Source of the DNA: a bacterium
GTDB lineage: Bacteria > Desulfobacterota > DSWW01
Reading direction: 5' to 3'
Length of the DNA stretch: 64,000 nt
NCBI GenBank assembly: GCA_028277985.1
Contig: JANQFG010000158.1
Location: 32,107 to 96,106 of the forward strand
Both the position numbers and the translations under genes were made by a program. Under the pieces are notes generated by a model. That model saw only the letters and a list, made by a program, of their open reading frames with translations, was not told the DNA's origin and searched no databases. Below are positions 58,823 through 64,000 of this stretch, piece by piece. Positions within the stretch are counted from its first letter, which is position 1; the number at the start of each line of letters is the position of its first letter.

Positions 58823-60133
58823 TTACTTGCAGTATTTCTGAAAACCACCCAGAGAGAAATCGTTCACGTCGAGATCTGCAAAGAACACCATCAGCGTTTC
58901 TGGACGCATAATCGTAATGACCGAGGCATGATTCCTGCGTGGATCTACGATCACGTGATCCAGCCAGTTCAAGACCTTCAGCTTTCCCTCATCGCCCAGG
59001 TAGCCCGCTGTACCGACGGACATGAATTTCCAGAACTTTCCCGAGCGGTCATGGACCATTTTGTACGCAGGGCCCCAGGTGTCGGCCCAAATCCACATAT
59101 ACTGTATCCCGTAGTTGTAATACGGATCCTTGGACTTCGCCTCGATCACCCAAACCGGCCTTCTCGCATACAGGATATTCATGGGTGCCCACGCAGCCCC
59201 CTGCCACTCCTTGTCCATATAGCCATAACGCATGCTCGGACGGTCGTCTCCCATCCTCCATTCGCCAGGCTTCTCGGCTTTCACCAGCGGTACCGTGTTA
59301 GGACTTGCGTAGGGAACCAGGGCCTCCTTCTTCGCGACCAGCTTGAAGTCAAAAGCAGCGATCTTCCCGTCGTAGGCGAGAATGTCGTCAAGTGCAAAAT
59401 CGGATCCCACGAATCCGTCAGACCGATTCGCCGGCGAGGTACGCCGTACCCTGCGGATGGCAGGTACGTAGGCGAAGTTTACGTCCGCCTTGTTTGTAAG
59501 GTATCGCCACATCATCACTGAGGTGCCGGCCAGATCGTAGGGCTTGCGCACCGAGATGATCATGTATCGCTCTGCCTCCTCTGGAACTTTGTACCTGTCT
59601 CTCGCACCAGGATACCCCTCGAAGTACGCGTCACGAAAAAAGGCCTCGATATCCCGTTCATAGCCTCCATGTCCGCCAACCCAAGTAATCCCGACCGTAA
59701 AGCGCTTACACCCGGAAATGTACGGCACGTATTGTTTGTTGTACATGATCTTGACCGCAGCTTTCGGGTCGTCCGGGTCGATCTTCGGGAAGGGAAATCC
59801 TATGATCCTCGAGGCCATCTCGCCTGTTTCGGCATGCACGATTGTGTCCTTTTCATCCAGGTCGTACTTGCCGATGTTCTTGGTCCGGCTTTCCAATGCA
59901 TAATCCACATTGAACTCAACCTCGTTGAACCGAACCTCAGACATCAGGGGGAGGGTCCATTCGCCCTTCTTCACCCAGTCAAGGAGACAATCCGGCACGA
60001 GCCCCTCCGCCCTTTCCCAGTTGGTCTTGTCGATGATCTCTACAACTGCGTCGTCGGCTTTGAGGTCAGAGCTTGCCAACACCAGAACCCCGAGAATGGT
60101 TATGGATACGATGAGGGGTTTTACTCGTTTCAT
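58823..60133 (-). CDS. DUF1329 family exported protein
   Basis: This 436-residue protein has a signal peptide (residues 1-27, core IVSITILGVLVLASS, ending LKA) and the DUF1329 body: FPFPKIDPDDPKAAVKIMYN, YVPAIRRVRRTSPANRSDGF, and WVIEAKSKDPYYNYG. These proteins have a LolA-like fold, are found next to outer-membrane RND-type or catabolic genes, and are thought to handle hydrophobic substrates outside the inner membrane. ATG 60133 follows GGAGGCGGACAAG. It is the first gene of the leftward operon after the shared upstream module, so the pathway may begin with uptake of a hydrophobic compound. Confidence 0.88.
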   Translation of the reverse strand: MKRVKPLIVSITILGVLVLASSDLKADDAVVEIIDKTNWERAEGLVPDCLLDWVKKGEWTLPLMSEVRFNEVEFNVDYALESRTKNIGKYDLDEKDTIVHAETGEMASRIIGFPFPKIDPDDPKAAVKIMYNKQYVPYISGCKRFTVGITWVGGHGGYERDIEAFFRDAYFEGYPGARDRYKVPEEAERYMIISVRKPYDLAGTSVMMWRYLTNKADVNFAYVPAIRRVRRTSPANRSDGFVGSDFALDDILAYDGKIAAFDFKLVAKKEALVPYASPNTVPLVKAEKPGEWRMGDDRPSMRYGYMDKEWQGAAWAPMNILYARRPVWVIEAKSKDPYYNYGIQYMWIWADTWGPAYKMVHDRSGKFWKFMSVGTAGYLGDEGKLKVLNWLDHVIVDPRRNHASVITIMRPETLMVFFADLDVNDFSLGGFQKYCK

Positions 60134-60239
60134 CTTGTCCGCCTCCAGCAATAATGGGTTTGGGCTTTCTTTTGATTTGCCTAGTCAATAAAGGAATCTG
60201 CACGTCTTCAAAGGCCTTGGGCCCACGCTGGTCTCCATG

Positions 60240-60610
60240 ATATGAGCAGCATTGCACTGTGCGGGCCACAGGATGTGGTTACAGGTCGATTTCTCCTAAC
60301 CGGTTGTCATAGAAAGATTTTTGTCCAGCAGGTCTGACCGAATCACAGAAGGACTTCGTTGTTTCGGCCGAGAAATAGACCATACAGGTCGTCTGGTCGA
60401 CCATTTCGGTTGACATATCGACCGAACAAGGCCCGATCAAACCGAACACAGTCCGGAATGTATGTGGAGCGCAGATCTCGTTCAGCAGATCGCAGCACGG
60501 CGCGTGCGTGCCAGGGGTGCTGAAATCGATGCAGTGGTGGATGACTGTTTGGCGGGATTGGGAGGGCATTTAGGTCTGGAAATGGTGAGTCTTCCTGGCC
60601 GAGCGATACA
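60240..60610 (-). promoter_or_regulatory. Upstream module B, homologous to module A at 43360-43740
   Basis: Read on the minus strand, this segment aligns with module A from ATGCCC through TCGGTCGA, TCGGCCGAA, GTTAGG and GTGGCCCGCACAGTGCAATG. It also has the inverted repeat TTCGGT/ACCGAA separated by 10 nt (60402-60423) and GGTCGACC at 60395-60402. It ends about 100 bp before the DUF1329 gene. Together the two modules suggest one regulator for both catabolic operons. Confidence 0.55.
60279..60569 (-). CDS. Orphan 96-residue protein, intact copy of the broken frame at 43377
   Basis: The frame starts at ATG 60569 and ends at TAA 60281-60279. The sequence is Cys-rich (HHCIDFSTPGTHAPCCDLL, EICAPHTF, MVYFSAETTKSFCDSV) and ends FYDNRLGEIDL. 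No Shine-Dalgarno site is seen and no family is recognised. The related sequence at 43377-43693 preserves the same frame in several blocks, with many silent changes, which argues that it was once protein-coding. It may be a small regulator, a leader, or the remnant of a larger gene that is decaying in both places. Confidence 0.45.
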   Translation of the reverse strand: MPSQSRQTVIHHCIDFSTPGTHAPCCDLLNEICAPHTFRTVFGLIGPCSVDMSTEMVDQTTCMVYFSAETTKSFCDSVRPAGQKSFYDNRLGEIDL

Positions 60611-60656
60611 CCAAGGGGGGGCGGCGCACTCCCAGCCAGGAAGATACAATGTGTTC

Positions 60657-61484
60657 CTACGGACAACCCGTCGCGCAAGTCCCGCCGGAGGCGTCGCAAA
60701 GGGTGCCATCAAGAGTGAGAACGAGGATAGGATCCGTAAGCAAGAATGGCAAAGGCTTCGGGGCGCCTTCAGCGGTGCTAATGATTAAGTCCAAACCGGT
60801 CAGCCCGCCTGAAACCCCTGCATCTACTGTTGAATACGAGGTGGTTCCGTATTCAGCATTGGTTAAACTCGTTCCAGCTGTCTCTGTTGTCCATTCTGTC
60901 AGGGGAAAAGGTGAGAAAAGACCACAGCTTCCACAACCCGTTGGAGGATTTGGTCTTTCCGATGATTGTATGGGTATTACCCCGGTGACAACCGACCCGG
61001 CACCACCGCTAGTGCTGGGCGAATTCGAAGTCCAACTGTTGAGACAACGCGTGGTCGCCGCCGTGGCACACGATCCCCCACCTGCATCACACTCGCCCAC
61101 ATTGAGGCTGGTTAGAACATCCGCATTGGAGGTAGCGCTCCCCACCGTCAACTGAACCTGACCAATTCCAGTGTGGGTTACGGTTGGTGCTATCCCTCCT
61201 GGAACAATATCCCCGACGTTTATTCCATACGGAGCAGTGGCAGGACCCGTGAGCGAGGTGCCGCCTCCGCCAGCGACCAGGCCCGTTATGCAGAAATTCG
61301 TTGTCTGAGGGCAAGTGGCGGGGGGCGGCAAGGAACATGGCGTGCCGGGCCTTGCATCGCGCACTTCCATAGACACTGTGCCGAAGAAGTCATAGATTTT
61401 TCCATCTTGGAGCTGCGCCGTCGCCATAGAACTCATGCCCAGGATGAGCACGAGGGCAAGAAATGGAATAGCTGGTCCTTTCAT
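60657..61484 (-). CDS. Secreted Cys-containing protein of unknown function
   Basis: The 275-residue protein starts at ATG 61484 behind AAGGAGGC; a longer frame to 61541 is not supported. A signal peptide covers residues 1-23 (FLALVLILGMSSMATA). The mature part is rich in Gly, Ser and Thr with about a dozen Cys (TPCSLPPPATCPQ, GECDAGGGSCATAATTRC, GCGSCGLF, GTLCDASGGTCATGC), suggesting a disulfide-bonded beta-rich surface or pilus-like protein. Its 5' leader is long and contains a nested inverted repeat. Confidence 0.7.
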   Translation of the reverse strand: MKGPAIPFLALVLILGMSSMATAQLQDGKIYDFFGTVSMEVRDARPGTPCSLPPPATCPQTTNFCITGLVAGGGGTSLTGPATAPYGINVGDIVPGGIAPTVTHTGIGQVQLTVGSATSNADVLTSLNVGECDAGGGSCATAATTRCLNSWTSNSPSTSGGAGSVVTGVIPIQSSERPNPPTGCGSCGLFSPFPLTEWTTETAGTSLTNAEYGTTSYSTVDAGVSGGLTGLDLIISTAEGAPKPLPFLLTDPILVLTLDGTLCDASGGTCATGCP

Positions 61485-61624
61485 GATGTTTTGCCTCCTT
61501 CTCTCGTGGATGGTTCGTTCTGAACACATATCCTTTTGCATTCATTCTTCTGGTCTGTCCACCTCCTTTCCGAGTGCTTTGCAGGCGGAGGCAATCCCTG
61601 GTATGTTTCCGAACCGTAAGAACT

Positions 61625-61720
61625 AGCCCGGAAGCCGTAGACGCCTGCGCCGTTAAGCCGTGGGTTACCCGCTGGAGTCGGGCGGCAAACCAGTCTCCAG
61701 GGAGTAACGGTTTTCGGGCT
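61625..61720 (-). other. Nested inverted-repeat structure in the leader of the secreted-protein gene
   Basis: Three pairs of arms nest inside each other: AGCCCG/CGGGCT (61625-61630 with 61715-61720), CCGTTA/TAACGG (61650-61655 with 61705-61710) and CTGGAG/CTCCAG (61672-61677 with 61695-61700). On the minus strand it would lie about 140-240 nt upstream of the secreted-protein start and could fold as a structured leader or riboswitch-like RNA. The plus strand contains GGCAAACC, as in c-di-GMP-I riboswitches, but the rest of that motif is absent. The remaining parts of the 387-bp gap (61485-61871) hold only the gene's ribosome binding site and nothing else I can name. Confidence 0.45.
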
Positions 61721-61871
61721 TCTTATTTCCCCGTCCGATTCACACGAAGTTTTGATGTTTACACGAATAGTGTTTTGTGCAATCCGCGTGGGTTCTCGGT
61801 CTCCTAGATCTCCAAAGGCATCACCACCAGAAGAGTTGCTGGTAATGCCTCAACCTCTCTCGTAGCTAGCC

Positions 61872-62297
61872 TCAACTTCCTTTGATAATTGCCTCTAACA
61901 TCTCACGAAATCCGTCTGAAAAGAGATTCGGATCCAACCTGTAGGCCATAAGCCTGTGGATCTTCCCGTCCTTCATCTCCCAGAAACAGACCTCCTGGAT
62001 GAGTATGGGCTCACCCGTTGCCGGGTCGACCTCCGGACTCTCAAGCTCCATTACTACCTGGTTACCCATGCACAGGAGATTCTTGTAGGTCACCCTGTTT
62101 TCAGGCATAGCATCAAACCAAGGGGCAGTAGCTTTCATGACTACATCCTTGCCCTTGGCCTGAAACCCCCCATTAGGTCCGCGCAAATCGTATACTACGT
62201 CCTCATGATAAGGGGCCCCGCTCCTTTCCGCATCCTTCCTGTTCCACCAGTAGAAATGATCTAACACCGCGTTTAGGGCATCATTTTCGACGTTCAT
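61872..62297 (-). CDS. NTF2/SnoaL-like small protein
   Basis: This 141-residue protein has the SnoaL/NTF2 pattern: an opening helix (ALNAVLDHFYWWNRKDAERS), HEDVVYDLRGPNGGFQAKGKD, and closing strands with MKDGKIHRLMAYR. Members include ketosteroid isomerases, polyketide cyclases and dehydratases such as BaiE. It follows a sister gene (62316) after 18 bp, and both follow an enoate reductase, an arrangement that recalls, but does not prove, bile-acid-type dehydroxylation. Confidence 0.82.
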   Translation of the reverse strand: MNVENDALNAVLDHFYWWNRKDAERSGAPYHEDVVYDLRGPNGGFQAKGKDVVMKATAPWFDAMPENRVTYKNLLCMGNQVVMELESPEVDPATGEPILIQEVCFWEMKDGKIHRLMAYRLDPNLFSDGFREMLEAIIKGS

Positions 62298-62315
62298 TTT
62301 TTCCTCCTTGCGTTT

Positions 62316-62693
62316 CTAGAAAAAGAACATTTCATCGAATGCGTAAACAGTAACTCTTTGTATCTTTCCATCTCTTACCTCGAAGATATCCGCCTCCTCG
62401 ACGATCTTGATTTCCTTCGTCTTCGGATCGGTTTGCTCTCGTACGAGCGCCATAGCTACCTCATTCCCGTCCATGACGACCCGCTTGAAAGTAATACAGC
62501 TCTTTGGATCATCAAAAAGAGGAGTCACGACTTCCTTTAGCTTTGCCTTCCCTTCAATCGAGAAACCCTTGGGACCCTTGAACTCATTCACCACATCCTC
62601 GGCGACGTACGAAACAAAGCCTTCCAGATCCCTCTTGTTCCAGCAAGCGATATGTCCTAAGACAACCTTTAAGGCATCCTTTTCCTCGGCCAT
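62316..62693 (-). CDS. NTF2/SnoaL-like small protein
   Basis: The 125-residue protein is a paralogue of its downstream neighbour: ALKVVLGHIACWNKRDLEGF, AEDVVNEFKGPKGFSIEGKA and VRDGKIQRVTVYAFDE. The Asp in AEDVV and the aromatic-lined pocket pattern are usual for the family. It is 55 bp after the enoate reductase gene. The pair may form a heterodimer or act on successive intermediates. Confidence 0.82.
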   Translation of the reverse strand: MAEEKDALKVVLGHIACWNKRDLEGFVSYVAEDVVNEFKGPKGFSIEGKAKLKEVVTPLFDDPKSCITFKRVVMDGNEVAMALVREQTDPKTKEIKIVEEADIFEVRDGKIQRVTVYAFDEMFFF

Positions 62694-62748
62694 CTCTTAC
62701 TCCTTTCATGTTAAGAGTCTATTGAGCGGTCTGATTACTCTCCTCTTG

Positions 62749-64000
62749 TTAATGGACCGGCGGTTCCTTGAAGAACATCAACCCCCCTTTTTCTTTGATC
62801 ATCGTCCTGATTTGTTCAGGCGGGAAAGTCTTCTTACCCCTCGGTCCTTGCCCCCGCCAATACTCCGGCATATACCTCTCTCTACCCACATTAGGATTCA
62901 CTGCACATCTCACAAACTTAACCGTGTTGACTGAGAGGAAGCATGCGTTGCACCGGACACATTTGGTAATCTCATCGGTTCTTCCCGCCTGAGCTTTATT
63001 CGCCCATTCAGGATCTGCAAGGCTCTGTCTGCCCATGGATATCATGTCTGTCATTCCTTCGTTGATGGCACTCTCTGCCAAATCCGGGCTATGGATGGAA
63101 GGTGTTATGACAGGCATGTCAACAAGCTCTTTGAATCCTTTCGCCTCTTCCAGCATGTGGGTGCTATCCTTGCCTGGAATAAAATGGTCTGCCGCCTCAT
63201 ACGACCCATCGGACAAGTGCAGGAAGTCCATCCCCAAATCCTCGAGCCTCTTGACCAGGACCTTCACGTCCTCATAGGTAAATCCCCCTGGCCTATGTTC
63301 ATCAGCGCTGACTCTTACTCCAACAGCGACGGAGTTGCCCACAGAGTCCTTTACTGCCTGACATGTTTCCAGAAGAAACCTCATTCGATTCTCCAGGCTG
63401 CCACCATATTCATCTGTACGTTTGTTGAATTTGGGCGAGAGGAATTGATGTTCCAGATAACCATGAGGGGCATGGATCTCTATCCCATCAAAACCGGCCG
63501 ACACCGCCAATCTGGCAGAGTCGGCATACTCTTTCTGCTCGGACTTGATCTCTTCAATGGTCATCTCCCTGGGAACCTCCCCGAAGAAGACATGTCCCAG
63601 AATGTCTTGGTGCTCTTTGAAGCCCTTCGGAAAATTCTCAGGAGGGACTGCATAAGGAATTGGGGAAGGAGCGTAAGGCTGTTCTCCATCGATCGTTGTA
63701 TGACCCTTGTTTCCAAAGCCGATGCTGAGCTGAATGAATATCTTCGCCCCGAAATAGTGGACGGTCTGGGTCAGTTCAGCCATCCCGGCGAGATGAGAGA
63801 CATGCCAGAGATTTAGATTCCGGCCAAATGGAAATTTCGCCGCCATCCTCGTGCCCAGCACAGCCCCCGTGATGATCAACCCCGTTCCCCCTTTGGCCCT
63901 GGCCGCATAATGAGCCATTTCCTGCTCCGTCATGTGGCCATCAGGAGTGGCGTAGAGACAATTCATCGGGGCCATGGCAACGCGGTTCTTGATGAGTGCC
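62749..64000 (-). CDS. Old-yellow-enzyme/enoate-reductase FMN domain with Fe-S motif, 5' end beyond the window
   Basis: The coding frame runs to the last base of the window: upstream of the ATG at 63975 it continues as LIKNRVA, which matches the start region of the paralogue at 50417 (EIKNRLALAP), so the real start lies outside. Shared motifs are FIQLSIGFGNKG, GIEIHAPHGYLEHQFLSP, NKRTDEYGGSLENRMRF and the cluster site CVRCNACF with a Cys after eleven residues. It too lacks the FAD/NAD(P) half and ends about 45 residues after the cluster. It heads a leftward group with the two NTF2-like genes. Confidence 0.87.
   Translation of the reverse strand, partial: ALIKNRVAMAPMNCLYATPDGHMTEQEMAHYAARAKGGTGLIITGAVLGTRMAAKFPFGRNLNLWHVSHLAGMAELTQTVHYFGAKIFIQLSIGFGNKGHTTIDGEQPYAPSPIPYAVPPENFPKGFKEHQDILGHVFFGEVPREMTIEEIKSEQKEYADSARLAVSAGFDGIEIHAPHGYLEHQFLSPKFNKRTDEYGGSLENRMRFLLETCQAVKDSVGNSVAVGVRVSADEHRPGGFTYEDVKVLVKRLEDLGMDFLHLSDGSYEAADHFIPGKDSTHMLEEAKGFKELVDMPVITPSIHSPDLAESAINEGMTDMISMGRQSLADPEWANKAQAGRTDEITKCVRCNACFLSVNTVKFVRCAVNPNVGRERYMPEYWRGQGPRGKKTFPPEQIRTMIKEKGGLMFFKEPPVH

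Noticed and set aside
61621..61720. c-di-GMP-I (GEMM) riboswitch suggested by GGCAAACC and GGGTTACC
   Set aside because: The two words are in the wrong order and only 13 nt apart, the GGGACGCAAAGCC block is missing, and there is no plus-strand gene downstream.
1..64000. tRNA, rRNA, CRISPR arrays, complete insertion sequences or phage genes
   Set aside because: I looked for tRNA-like cloverleafs, regularly spaced direct repeats and transposase or integrase motifs and found none; only short palindromic elements without transposases are present.

Overview
The window is GC-rich, densely coded bacterial DNA with no rRNA, tRNA, CRISPR array or complete insertion sequence that I can see. Gene content suggests a Gram-negative, deltaproteobacterium-like organism (Desulfobacterota/Myxococcota/Binatota-type) with an anaerobic or facultative lifestyle. 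The clues are lipopolysaccharide (Kdo) genes, split two-subunit glycine decarboxylase, iron-sulfur flavoproteins, stand-alone Fe-S enoate-reductase domains, a 4-hydroxybutyryl-CoA-dehydratase-type protein and a large Cys-rich, calcium-repeat secreted metalloprotease. The phylum is inferred from gene content only.

0-13 kb: a secreted cupredoxin-fold protein and a GT39 glycosyltransferase, then an operon for lipid A/Kdo assembly: waaA, kdsA, a transaldolase fused to KdsD-like CBS domains, kdnA, kdnB, kdsB, a second waaA of a different lineage, then ligA and a methyltransferase. KdnA and KdnB imply that the sugar made is 8-amino-Kdo (Kdo8N). 13-18.6 kb: a lipoprotein, a TudS-like Fe-S protein, a DUF362 protein, an amidase gene broken by one in-frame stop codon, and a SYLF-domain protein.

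18.6-31.3 kb: two divergent glycine-decarboxylase gene sets. The rightward set (gcvPA, gcvPB, lipA, an ACT-domain regulator and an Lrp/AsnC regulator) looks like ordinary glycine cleavage. The leftward set has strongly altered substrate-side motifs and sits in a line with an ATP-NAD-kinase-like protein, two short-chain dehydrogenases and a class III aminotransferase, so it may act on something other than glycine. 31.3-35 kb holds the large secreted metalloprotease.

35-64 kb is a catabolic region: NTF2/SnoaL-fold proteins (two of them with tandem domains), short-chain dehydrogenases, amidohydrolases, an ECF sigma factor with a lipoprotein hydrolase, and two main operons. The rightward operon (43.8-50.4 kb) has an amidohydrolase, a cysteine-less thiolase-fold protein, a DUF35-crotonase fusion, an acyl-CoA dehydrogenase and an acyl-CoA ligase. 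The leftward operon (60.1-50.4 kb) has a DUF1329 protein, an acyl-CoA dehydrogenase, a poly-Cys ferredoxin, a 4-hydroxybutyryl-CoA-dehydratase homologue, a short-chain dehydrogenase, two iron-sulfur flavoproteins and an enoate reductase. Together they resemble CoA-ester side-chain or ring degradation of a large, perhaps steroid- or terpenoid-like, acid. Both operons are preceded, in the same orientation, by a homologous segment of about 370 bp containing a small reading frame: open in one copy, broken in the other. This shared upstream module is the most unusual structure in the window, together with the transaldolase-CBS fusion and the altered glycine-decarboxylase-like operon.
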